A DNA stretch of 64,000 nt, taken from contig NJPS01000076.1 of the NCBI GenBank assembly GCA_002946415.1, positions 1,178,001 through 1,242,000 of the forward strand, written 5' to 3'. Source of the DNA: Rutstroemia sp. NJR-2017a BVV2 (Eukaryota > Ascomycota > Leotiomycetes > Helotiales > Rutstroemiaceae). The notes below the pieces were generated by a model. That model ran no database searches, was not told where the DNA came from, and saw only the letters and a program-made list of their open reading frames with translations. A program made the position numbers and the translations under genes. Below, in pieces: positions 53,731 through 63,697 of this stretch. The first letter of the stretch is position 1, and every line of letters starts with the position of its first letter.

Positions 53731-54901
53731 CTATTGTCCCTTCGCAGCCTTAGCTTTCTTAGCAGCAATCTGGGCCTCGGTGTGATGCGGTTCACGTTCC
53801 TCAACAACTACATCACGCTGCCCCTTAGCAGCCTTGGCCTTCTTAGCAGCGATCTGGGCTTCGGTGTGATGGGGTTCGCGCTCCTCGATTTCGACGTCAC
53901 GTTGACCCTTGGCTGCCTTTGCTTTCTTTGCGGCGATTTGAGCTTCGGTGTGGTGGGGTTCACGTTCTTCAATTTCGACATCGCGTTGACCTTTAGCAGC
54001 CTTTGCTTTCTTGGCAGCGATCTGAGCTTCGGTGTGGTGAGGCTCACGTTCTTCAATCTCGACGTCGCGTTGGCCCTTAGCAGCCTTAGCTTTCTTGGCA
54101 GCGATTTGAGCCTCAGTGTGATGCGGCTCACGCTCTTCAAGCTCGATATCACGTTGACCCTTAGCTGCCTTAGCTTTCTTGGCGGCGATTTGAGCTTCAG
54201 TGTGGTGTGGCTCTCTCTCCTCTACGTCACGCTGGCCCTTTGCTGCTTTAGCTTTCTTGGCAGCGATTTGAGCCTCAGTGTGGTGAGGCTCGCGCTCCTC
54301 AACGTCGCGTTGACCCTTGGCAGCTTTCGCTTTCTTGGCGGCAATTTGAGCTTCGGTATGGTGAGGCTCACGTTCCTCAACATCGCGTTGACCCTTTGCC
54401 GCCTTGGCTTTCTTTGCAGCAATCTGAGCTTCGGTGTGATGAGGTTCCCTCTCTTCAACATCACGCTGACCTTTGGCTGCCTTGGCCTTCTTGGCGGCGA
54501 TCTGGGCTTCGGTGTGGTGAGGTTCTCTCTCCTCTACATCACGCTGACCTTTGGCGGCCTTTGCCTTCTTAGCAGCGATTTGAGCTTCGGTATGATGAGG
54601 TTCCCTCTCTTCAACATCACGTTGACCCTTTGCTGCCTTTGCTTTCTTAGCGGCGATCTGGGCCTCAGTGTGATGACGCGTGATAAGAGCTGGGATATCA
54701 CGAGCCAATTTTGCGGCGATGTTGGAAGGCTATTATATGTTAGTTCCGTACCTGGGAAATGTGTCCGGAATGTAAACATACAATTGATTTCTTTTCGAGA
54801 GATGCAGCGCCAAACTCAGCGGGGAGAGCAAGAGCGGTGGCCAAGGGACCGAAGAAAAGTAGGCCCAAAGTGACCATACTCTTAAGGGATGGAGTGTACA
54901 T
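53731..54901 (-). CDS. Secreted tandem-repeat polyprotein; candidate RiPP/Kex2-type peptide precursor
   Basis: Two exons, 54782-54901 and 53731-54729, over a 52-nt GT-AG intron; 372 aa. Residues 1-21 (MYTPSLKSMVTLGLLFFGPL) form a clear signal peptide, then a short pro-region containing EKKS. Residues 59-372 are 12 copies of the 18-mer HHTEAQIAAKKAKAAKGQ, identical in all 12. Eleven spacers separate them: RDVEEREP six times in the N-terminal half, then RDIELEEREP, three RDVEIEEREP and RDVVVEEREP. The repeat is basic (five Lys), Ala-rich and able to form an amphipathic helix, with acidic spacers, as in propeptides that mask cationic peptides. There is no Lys-Arg or Arg-Arg site; one Lys-Lys sits in each repeat and single Arg flank the spacers. 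Codons vary freely between copies while the protein does not. The gene is divergent to a UstYa-family gene, which suggests a modified-peptide precursor. It could instead be a structural or antimicrobial secreted repeat protein. Confidence 0.85.
53734..54675 (-). repeat. Coding minisatellite, 12 units of 78 or 84 bp
   Basis: Six 78-bp spacer-plus-repeat units, five 84-bp units and one 54-bp first repeat without a full spacer. The longer units all lie in the 3' half of the gene (lower coordinates) and differ by a two-codon insertion in the spacer. Third codon positions differ widely between copies. Confidence 0.92.
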
Positions 54902-55986
54902 GATGAAGGTTAGGGTGGTAGAGAATGATTGGACGAAAAATATCAAATGTAAAGTTCAAAAGAGGGAAAACTGGCCGGCAGTAACGAATGGAAAGTAAGG
55001 AATGGAAGGAAAGCTCGTGTGAGAAATGGTGTGATGATGAATGAAATAAAATGGAGAAAGTATGAGAATGTTAGAGGGACTTTATACATACCAAGCCCCT
55101 AGGTAGACAAAATGTACCACTTTTCCTGATGACATCGGTATATTGGGGTCGCTGTCTCGTCGACCGGACATGTTGTGATACTTCTTTCAGGGATGTGAGA
55201 CGAGCTGTGAATGATACTCGCGTGTGATGGTTGCGGATAGATGCATCCTGATTCCATTATCATAGAATGCGCATGGTCTCGGTGGTGGGAGAATGGCCAT
55301 ATCAAGGGTACCTGTCAAGTATCAAACGTCGGTAGCTCCCAGAGGAAATCCGCAAGATCAGACGGAGGAGGTTGAGCGTCGAGGCATTAATCATCGCGAG
55401 GCTGACCCGATGAGATGGAAAGAATAGCCTTGATGGGTCTGTATGCAGATTGACTTTCAATTCGCTCGTATTTCTCTCCCGTTTCCATTTCCCTCCCAGG
55501 TTCCCCATACTCCATCCAAATGATCCCGCCAAGATGTGTCATGTGCAACCCAAAACCTAGCGTGTGTTATGGACTCCAAGCAACTACCGATAGCGCCACT
55601 GAAAATAGGCTTGTGGGGAAATTATAGGCTGTACCTACCATGCTTATTTTAACCGACCCTGTTCCCTTTTCCTGCGTTTGATCCTCAAACATCACAATGT
55701 TCGGACGATACGAGTTTCTCTATGCGCGGACAGTCGTCGCCGACCGGACCTTCTTGAAAGAGACTTAGTATTGATTTAATTACTCTTTCCATCTGGACTT
55801 GCTTGTTATCATCGCGAGTAGCTGTGTTTTGTTGAACCTTCTCTTCGTTCCTTCATCGCTGGTCGTGTTGTTTCCTATTCTACCTTCATTTCGTTCACGC
55901 TGCTGGTCAAGCCACTTTTGCATATTAGATACCCTCTTTAATCATTATCCCAATCCGAATAGTAGAGCTTTGGAAAGACCGCAGCA
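54902..55986. promoter_or_regulatory. Shared divergent promoter region of the peptide precursor and UstYa-like gene 1
   Basis: 1085 bp between two divergent start codons, with only short open frames. A shared control region is inferred from the arrangement; no regulator site was identified. Confidence 0.5.
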
Positions 55987-56976
55987 ATGCCAGCAAAGTA
56001 TAAGAGAGTTATCGGTGACGAAAAGTTCATCGACGTGTCACCCGGCCGAACATCTGCAGAGAGCACAGATTCGACATTATTAGAGTATGAAGAAGGAGCG
56101 GCCGAAGTATCATCAACAACGAGGCGACAGTACGATAACAGGTGGATGTGGTTGGTACATGCGGTGCTGTTATCATTCTCATTTGGCCTGTTTACATCGG
56201 CATATTTCACGAGGGTATCGACACTGAGACATGTACAGGAGTTCTCAGCGTGGTGTAAGTCATCTTCACTGTCTATGGAAAACGGAAAAACTAACCATTT
56301 CGATAGCACCGGCTGCAAAAGCAGTAGAATATGAAAGAGTGAAGTTCAATAATACGATGGGAACTGGATCACCATATGTTGGATATGGCCCGGAAGTGGA
56401 CCGAGCATGGAGAGCCATTTCTTACGATGGTAATTTCTTTCATCTGATAGTCTCCACTGCAGTGCATTCTAACTCTTAAACAGTCGGCGATCAAATGATC
56501 ACACCAGATAAACTGGACGTAATTGGCATGCCCGACACGCATCTCAAAGTCAAGGACCCAAAAACTGGCGTTGAAGGCTACCGAGTTGGGTTAGAAGTAT
56601 TCCACCAACTTCACTGCATCAATCTCCTCCGCCAAGTCACATATAGAGATTGGTATGAGGATATCAGTGGGGAGTTCAAGGAAGGCGCGGAAGGTCTACG
56701 GATGCATACAGGTATTGTCCCCGTTTCCTCACCATGGTAATCAAATTACTGACAAACCAATTTACAGATCACTGTCTAGAGATTTTACGTATGAATGTTC
56801 AATGCAACGCCGACGTAGGGGTCTTCACATTATATATGCTGGAAGGAGATCCAGCTCCATGGCCTGAGTTGAACTCATGGCACGTGTGCAGGAATTTCGA
56901 CGCAGTCCTAGACTGGGCGATGGAGAATTCGATTGGAATTATGGAGAAGCATGAAAATAATACCATTAGTCGATAG
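55987..56976 (+). CDS. UstYa-family (DUF3328) oxidase 1
   Basis: Four exons: 55987-56254, 56307-56429, 56484-56711, 56768-56976 (introns 52-56 nt); 275 aa, usual for the family. UstYa-type proteins are membrane-anchored oxidases that cyclise or oxidise peptides in fungal RiPP pathways (ustiloxin, phomopsin, asperipin) and also act on some other metabolites. Visible here: a cytosolic N-terminus, a single membrane anchor at about 52-72 (WMWLVHAVLLSFSFGLFTSAYF), a family-like GYGPEVDRAWRAI segment, and both HxxHC motifs, HQLHC at 171-175 and HTDHC at 205-209. Between them is the usual YRDWYED. The C-terminal part is rich in Trp and acidic residues (WPELNSWHVCRNFD). It lies divergent to the repeat-peptide gene and 749 bp upstream of a second family member on the same strand. 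Function follows from the family; the substrate is inferred from neighbours. Confidence 0.9.
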
Positions 56977-57725
56977 CGCATCATGATTTTGTACATAAAT
57001 AGAATCTACATAGGAACCCACCTTCCATTATTCGAACACTCCTCGCAAAACTCCCATCAATTCTACTTCATCAATGTTAGTAATCCCACGCGTGCATCAA
57101 AATCACCCCCCCCCAACCCCTACCCCTTTCCCGCTTAGCCCCACTTCCCCAACGAATCACATCACCCGCATCGCGTTTGAGAAGACGAGCCGCTAACCAA
57201 CCTTACCCAACCCCCAGCTGTTTTACATCAGATAAACTCTGTGCGAAATGCAACGTGCTGTAACCAGATCAATTCAACCGGCAGCATCTTGCGCTCCCGG
57301 CATGCAGAAAGTCGTGCCGATATCTGATGTCTCAAGCTAGACGCTTGGTTTCGGAAGATGATGATCGCATTGCCCATCGTGATGGTATATTGGCAAGATG
57401 GGATGGGATAGCTGGGATGCGTGAAACTGTCAAGATTAAGGATACCAAGGACGGGTGTGGCGGCGATGGGGTAGCCTGAGTGGTGTGTGCTCTGTTTCGT
57501 ACCTTTTTCTACTGCTGTGGCATTTTTGTATACTGTTCGATATCCTCGCGAGCAATTGATTTGTTCTCTATTCATTCTTTTCTACACAGCGGAGACAGGT
57601 TCTCGTTAGTACGTGTGCCGGGTCACCTTCTTTTTTAAAATTCAGTGTATACAATTATTATTATTTTTTTCTAAAGACTGTTGCGGCTGTTACTCGTTCA
57701 CATCTCCAGTCTCACAACCGCCATC
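56977..57725. other. Spacer between the two UstYa-like genes
   Basis: About 750 bp with C-rich runs near 57105-57125 and a T-rich stretch just before the next gene (57635-57675). Presumed terminator of gene 1 and promoter of gene 2; nothing else seen. Confidence 0.5.
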
Positions 57726-58760
57726 ATGTCTCCCAAGAAAGAATCCTCAACCTACACGCCCCTCTCCGATATAGAAGATGTCGACCTTGAGAACGACTCC
57801 GACACGACTCTGGGCTCCAATCGATTTCCTTCTACATCTCCCAAACCCACATCTAGACGGCGCTCCCAACATACATCACCAAGAACCGCAAGAATAGAAT
57901 GTCTTCTCGTCTGGGTACGCTGGGGATCTGTAATTACTCTGCAAAGTCTGATATTATTTTTCTTGCTGAAAGAGAAGAAAAAGGAAGTGCGTGATGGCGA
58001 TGAAAGCTGGGGTCTGGCGGATACAGAAACGGGCGGTGACATTAATGGGCTTTATGTTCCTCGTGAGTCTTGACCATTCTTCCTTGATTGATGGGAAGGA
58101 ATATATGCTGATTTTTCCATTTTAGAATCACATAAATGGACGCTCCTCAAGCCAGAAGAATCCATATTCGTGCCGAATATGACGAGTAATGATGATCGGA
58201 TGGATATTAGACATAATTGGGACATGTTGATGCCATGTAAGTAATTATTCTTGGAATGTTATGGGCGAGGATAAATGCTGATGATTTGTAGTGGGAAGTG
58301 GTACCGTGAAGATCCCGGACTACGAGCAGCATCCAATGTTGGGGAAGCCCATCGTGGATGATCCCATTCGGTCTGGTCCAATTTTTGAAGCATCGTGGAC
58401 TCATGCACTGCACTGTGTAAGTTTTTTTCTTACGTCCCTGGATTATTTCCTCGCTCCAGTTCGCCCCGCTGACCATATTCTCAGCTGTACTACACAGTCG
58501 ATACCTACCACCAACTGGTGATCTCGAACGGCACCACATTTGGTTTCGACGGCGAGCGGAATGATATGCATGCCTCGCATTGCTTTGAGTATTTGCGCAA
58601 CCAGATATTATGTATGGCAGATATGACTTTAGAAGGAAGTGAAAGCGTGCTAGATGCGACTGGTGAGGGGCAGGCACATGTTTGTAGGAATAGGCAGGAG
58701 GCAATTGAGTGGATTGAAGGGAGGAGGGTTGATGATATCCAGAGTATTGTTGGACCTTAA
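57726..58760 (+). CDS. UstYa-family (DUF3328) oxidase 2
   Basis: Four exons: 57726-58062, 58126-58236, 58292-58416, 58485-58760 (introns 55-68 nt); 282 aa. The ATG at 57726 (MSPKKESSTY) follows the only plausible leader. An acidic, then Ser/Arg-rich cytosolic N-terminus of about 60 residues precedes the membrane anchor (VRWGSVITLQSLILFFLL). The catalytic part has both HxxHC motifs, HALHC at 187-191 (last codon is the end of exon 3) and HASHC at 220-224 (ASHCFEYLRNQILC). Between them lies a Tyr-rich LYYTVDTYHQL. It differs strongly from oxidase 1, so the pair is not a recent duplicate; two distinct UstYa proteins are also found in ustiloxin-type clusters (UstYa and UstYb). The C-terminus has the Arg/Glu-rich RNRQEAIEWIEGRR. 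Confidence 0.87.
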
Positions 58761-59215
58761 ATCTGGTAGAAATGTAATGAATCTAAGCAAAGACTGATTC
58801 TTTGAGTATTCGGGCTATGCTGTGTGACTGTGTCTCGCCCATCAAAGACTGAGATGCAGAACTTGTCAATCGCTTGCGTGCCACTACTACTACGTGTAGG
58901 TTTTATCAAATTCATCTAGTCTGGAATGGCAGAACATATAACATGGGTACTTGTGGTCCCATTGAAGAAAACTGGTCTCCCACTCCGATCGGTTAATGTT
59001 GCATCCGTGCTATGTTTCTTCTTTAATTACCATGAGCTTTGTGCGAAGATTTTGTCTCTAGTCGAAGATGTATATTCAGCATGAGCAGGCTTGCATCTGC
59101 TCGAGCTTTGAGCCATCAGGCGAGTAGACCTGATCAAGAGGGTTGTCTATCATCATTTTCTTTAGGCTTCGCCGCTTCATCCAATTCAAGCGTACTGTAA
59201 GGTTTTTAAATCCAG
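58761..59215. other. Convergent 3' intergenic region
   Basis: About 455 bp between the stops of UstYa-like gene 2 and the orphan gene on the minus strand. No gene seen. Confidence 0.55.
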
Positions 59216-61337
59216 TTATGCAAACAGGTTGTCATCAGTTTTCCTATCAACAATTTCGAAGCGGCTTCTCATGTGTTCCATCAGTTCTTTAATATTCAGG
59301 TGAACCGGTTTCGCGCTACTAGTAGCATTCGCCTCGATAACTACATTTTTCTGACCGTGCGGAAGGTAGCTTGCAAGCCTTGACTGAGCCACTCTAGCGG
59401 CAAAATATGAGGGGAGTTCTTCATACGTAAATTTGGTCTCGAGTATACGCGTGGGTGGTCGGCCGACTGCATGAGCAAGTCTGTCCTCTAATATAGCTCG
59501 ACACCATCCGAGCACTGGATAAGCTCGATAAGAAATGTAGCTTCGGCTTGAAAGATCGTTGTATAAATCTGCTTCTGCTTTTTCGTCCGTAGCAAGGAGA
59601 TATTTAGTCAGTATGACTTCAAGAGTTGAAATGTTATCTCCCATTACAACTTCCAAAACGTCTGTTAGCTCATGAATTAGATCATTAGGTACTTTGGAGC
59701 GACAAATCAGTTCAGCTAAGCATGTAGCTTGCATGTTATAATCGCCATTTTCCCGAGAGACATTCATGGCGATGTTTATGGGTTCGTCGTCATCGTCCGC
59801 TCGCTTGATAGACACCCAGCCTGGGTTTTCTGTTCCTGCTGGGATGTAAATAGGGATCGTTTCTGTGGGTATGGAGATACCAGCAAAATCTTGGAGGTAT
59901 CTGAAGTCGATGTGTTTTAGAAGTTTACTCTTCGAGGGAATATCCGAAGTCGCTTTTCTCCTACGCTGTTCCACGTTGTACACCCATCTTTGGTATGGTC
60001 TCGAGTTTAATGCTTCAGAATTGAGCGTTTTCATGTCTCCCGCCACCTTCGCGGCGTGTTTCAAACACCAATCCACCTTGGGATAGTATTCAACTAGGGG
60101 CTCTACGCAGCTTTCCACCAGGGTATTCAGAATTTCGAGTATAGCCATGTGCGATGACTCATCACATTCAGCAAGACTCCAATCCCCAATGAGTTGATCC
60201 AAGCAATCGGGCTGTCGGCATGATTTTTCGAAAAATAATAACCATATAGCTTCTGATCCAAAGAAACTCAGACCTGCGCAGAAAATATCTTTGAACTCCC
60301 ATATCCGTCCCTCATGCACAAGCTGATGATACACAGCTAAGCAGAGAGGGGTGCTGTTCTCGATCCCAAAGTCGACGCTCAGGTTTGATGAATGTCTGAG
60401 CTTGGACCGAATACAGAAATGATTCTTGTAGATTTGTAACTGTCATGCGTAGACTGTTAGTGAAATTCTCTTCGTTCATGCTATAAAGTCATACTTCTAT
60501 ATATGCATCTCCAGATTTGGACTCAGCACTGAAGTGCGAGGGCGAGGTTTTGTCGGATACTGGGTTTTCTTCGATAACCCTCAGGGAATCCATCAAATCA
60601 CCACGGTGGGCAATGCTTGCGCAACTCACGATCAATCGAAAATTCCTCCGGTAAAGCTCGATGATTTCATCATTATCGCTCGATCCGGCCTGGGATGATT
60701 TGATGAAGTCTTGATCTTCCGCAAACTTTATAACACGATGTATAGCCCCTTGCTCCAGTAGCATGTCGACATATTCTACCGCGATTCTTGGGTCTTTGAT
60801 ATGATCAATCAGAGTATTTTGAAAGTGCTCCTCCGCTCTTTTGAAAAGACCAAAACGCCTGAGGCGGGCAAACTCCTCAAGATCACTATCAATGTCAAGC
60901 TCAAGGCCTAGCTCAAAATGAATAGTTGTATCTTGGGAGACAGTTTCATGACGCCGCAATGTGCATGTGCGCGGAGATTCCATATTCTCGCGCATTCGAG
61001 CAGTGGGTTTTCTCGAGTTCCAAGTTTGTTGCTGCGGCGTCCTATCCTCTTTTTTGCTCTCTGTATCACTTGCGTCCGAGTACAAGTCCGAGTCCGACTC
61101 CGACTCCAATCTCGAGTCCCGTCCTTCCGGAAGACTCTTTCCCGCCTCATTAACTTCATCTTGAAAATAGACGCTTTTTGATGGTTTGGGCACTTCTTCA
61201 GACGATTTATGTTGCTTAATCTCATGTGAGGCGGAAGTTTTGGAAGCCCTTGGCCCAGCAGTCGACCCATATCCACTATCAGCGCCCGTTGACTTAGCAT
61301 ATCCACTATTCCCTGACCTATTATCTCTACCATCCAT
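59216..61337 (-). CDS. Large orphan protein with disordered N-terminus and helical C-terminal region
   Basis: Two exons, 60495-61337 and 59216-60439, joined in phase 0 over a 55-nt GT-AG intron; 688 aa, start MDGRDNRSGN. Residues 1-140 are low-complexity, with a Ser/Asp cluster (RLESESDSDLYSDASDTESK). From about 150 the chain is predicted mainly helical, with repeat-like pieces (EEFARLRRFGLFKRAEEHF; VEYVDMLLEQGAIHRVIKFAED) that could be TPR-like. The second half is long, Leu/Glu-rich and without a motif I know. No signal peptide or membrane helix. I do not recognise a function. It faces another orphan gene across a 345-bp shared promoter. Confidence 0.8.
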
Positions 61338-61682
61338 AGCTCAATATTTTTCGAATTTGCAACAGAATTAAACCCAGTAGAAAATCTTGTAACGAGAAAT
61401 TTTGAGTGAGGCTGCCAATTCTGTTTTCAGCTCTAGTTACAATGCTGCAAGCACAACTCGATGGGGAAGTTTTGCCGTAGCTCTGTGCATACATCTGCAT
61501 AAATCAATTGGCGCTAATGCAATTGGCAATACTGCCTGCCTGATATATCGACGATAAGGAGGCTGAGGCGCTGCGCCCATGAGGCGTATCCTAAGGCTGT
61601 AAGCATGTTTTCCCCTCGATATTTTGCAGATTTTCGACTTATATCAGATTCATGATTCATCATCGATAAATTCTCCAGCGAT
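61338..61682. promoter_or_regulatory. Short bidirectional promoter
   Basis: 345 bp between two divergent starts (61337 minus, 61683 plus). It can hold little besides the two promoters, so the flanking genes are probably co-expressed; this is inferred from spacing only. Confidence 0.55.
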
Positions 61683-63188
61683 ATGGCGTCTATGGCTCCA
61701 CAACCATTGATTTCGCGACGATATGGAAGATCTTTGCTGAGCTGTGCGCCGACACCAATGACATTTTTGAGTCACAAAGAAATAGGCAAGGTCGACGTTG
61801 ACTGTCGACTCCGTCTTTCGAAGTCTAAGTGGGGCGTGATCGGGAAAAACGAGAACCCTGGAGGTATCATTTATTTGGATCTTAACTTCGACCAGCCAGC
61901 GGATTGTAAATTATCGAGCGCGAGTGTGTCCGTTACTCTAGAAGAACATCGGGTTTTTGAAGAAAACTCGTTGTTTGCCACAGATCAGTTTGGTCCTAAA
62001 AGGCTGACGGGAGAGCTCTACGAAGTACCAGTAACAAAGAATTACCGCTTTACTCCCCATGTGGATGTCCTTGGCGCTGGTGCAGGCGGTATTGGGATAG
62101 ATACATCGAAACGGAAGGTCCTGAGCAGCCGATGGTCATTTACTGGGCAGCTGCTTTTTGCAGAGGATAAAGATGATGCTACTCGCGAGAAAGTGTACAG
62201 GAGGCTAAAGTGGGAATTGACGGAGAACAAACTGGAGAGTCGAGTGTTACACAGTAATCTGTTCCACGCTGGATTCACGATTGAGCACGAACGGCAGCCA
62301 TTCTACCTCAAGATTGAAATCGAGGGGAAACTGAGGAGAACAAAAGATCGAATCATGAATCGGCTAAAATTTCCGCCGAATAGCCAGAAGAAAGACGGTG
62401 TGTCATGGACCCTGATAGATCCAGGCGTTCCGGGAAAATCAAATCGCAGTCTAGATGCATTAGCAGATGGCTTGTCCAAGGCTATGGAGATGGAAAATCT
62501 CCAGGACATACCCATGCAAATGCCGGAAGCTTTACCAGTGTCTTTCACGGAGCCAGTCCATACTTCAATTCTAAAGAAACCTAGCTACCTACCATTGAAC
62601 GGTTTGGCCTCTGGTGGTACGGAACAGTTATCAGGAAGACCGATCCGTACTGCTGAACAGCTTCTGAGCTCACTGCCGGCATCTCAGCCCCTAAATGACC
62701 TTAGTGCGAGTTATTTGAACTCACGAAACCCAAATTTCTACAACTCTCAGACTGTGCAAAGCATCGAATCGTCTAGAAATGGAAGTGAAGCAGGTCTCTC
62801 CACGACGCACAACGTGGAGGGTACATCAAATTCGTCAATCTACTCAACTCAATCGATATCAACTGCATGCTCAGGTCCTCCGTCTACCACGAGCAAGAAT
62901 GACACTTCAATCGAGGATACCGGGGATGTGAAGGTGCAGGAAGACGACTTGCAAGAACTCCTGTCCAGGTTGTCAAAATCTGTACCGACATTGTGCTGGA
63001 GCATTCTTATGATCTTACAATTTATCGACTGGCTTCAGCGGATACCAAAAGCTCTCAAAGTTCAATCTCAGCTACCGGTTACCGATCGAGTTTTAAAAGA
63101 AGAAGGAGAAAATGGACGTTTGGATTTGCAGAGGAGACGAAGACTGAGGACAAATACTGAAGACATAGGTGGAAGGTCGACAACTTAG
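61683..63188 (+). CDS. Orphan protein of unknown function, 501 aa
   Basis: Single exon starting MASMAPQPLI. The first 250 residues look folded and rich in beta-strands: VDCRLRLSKSKWGVIG, GIIYLDLNFDQPADCKL and VSVTLEEHRVF, then RKVLSSRWSFTGQLLF and a charged segment FYLKIEIEGKLRRTKDRIM. Alternating hydrophobic strands with a Gly-rich loop (LGAGAGGIGID) suggest a beta-sandwich, but I cannot assign a family. Residues 250-430 are Ser/Thr/Pro-rich and disordered. A hydrophobic stretch near 435-455 (VPTLCWSILMILQFIDWLQ) could be a C-terminal membrane or amphipathic segment, and the end is basic (RLDLQRRRRLRTN). Together with its divergent neighbour it may form a two-gene unit. Confidence 0.78.
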   Translation: MASMAPQPLISRRYGRSLLSCAPTPMTFLSHKEIGKVDVDCRLRLSKSKWGVIGKNENPGGIIYLDLNFDQPADCKLSSASVSVTLEEHRVFEENSLFATDQFGPKRLTGELYEVPVTKNYRFTPHVDVLGAGAGGIGIDTSKRKVLSSRWSFTGQLLFAEDKDDATREKVYRRLKWELTENKLESRVLHSNLFHAGFTIEHERQPFYLKIEIEGKLRRTKDRIMNRLKFPPNSQKKDGVSWTLIDPGVPGKSNRSLDALADGLSKAMEMENLQDIPMQMPEALPVSFTEPVHTSILKKPSYLPLNGLASGGTEQLSGRPIRTAEQLLSSLPASQPLNDLSASYLNSRNPNFYNSQTVQSIESSRNGSEAGLSTTHNVEGTSNSSIYSTQSISTACSGPPSTTSKNDTSIEDTGDVKVQEDDLQELLSRLSKSVPTLCWSILMILQFIDWLQRIPKALKVQSQLPVTDRVLKEEGENGRLDLQRRRRLRTNTEDIGGRSTT

Positions 63189-63697
63189 GAGAGCATGAAG
63201 TCGAGGTAGGAAGACCCACACCTAGAGCTGCAAGATTTTACTAACGTTAGGTCAGGAGTATTTCACGGCGAATTCAGCAGGAGGAGGTCATTCCTTTGTA
63301 GCTAGAGAATGCTGCTTTTTTAACAATTACGTGAGCATTACTTACATTTGGTCCTACCATAAATATGTCTTGGATACTATCTAACGATACTTATACAGTG
63401 ACACTCTGTGGGATTTTGAAATATATACGATATACACACTGTCTCTTTCATCTACATGAAATCGCACAAATACCAGCGCAAGACCATAGGTTTAAATGAG
63501 CGTTAGAAATAATATTTCCTATGCTTGGCAATTTCTATCAGTTTCAATGGTCCTCGTGATTAGGCCTAGTTCCTTCTCCGCAGAACTCGAATCTGATTTG
63601 CCCGTCAGCTAGTTGAGTTGGAAAAGCAAAGATCCACTTCATTCTAGATAAAGTTTCTAGACACTGCTTTGGATCAACTTCTGGCTGATGAGTCCTC
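63189..63697. other. Convergent 3' intergenic region
   Basis: About 510 bp between the orphan gene stop and the methyltransferase stop. AT-rich; the 63-codon minus frame at 63544-63735 partly overlaps the methyltransferase exon in another frame and is treated as a shadow. Confidence 0.55.

Noticed and set aside
53734..54873. 379-codon open frame on the plus strand across the repeat array
   Set aside because: It is the antisense shadow of the peptide repeats; the minus strand has the signal peptide, intron and constant peptide.
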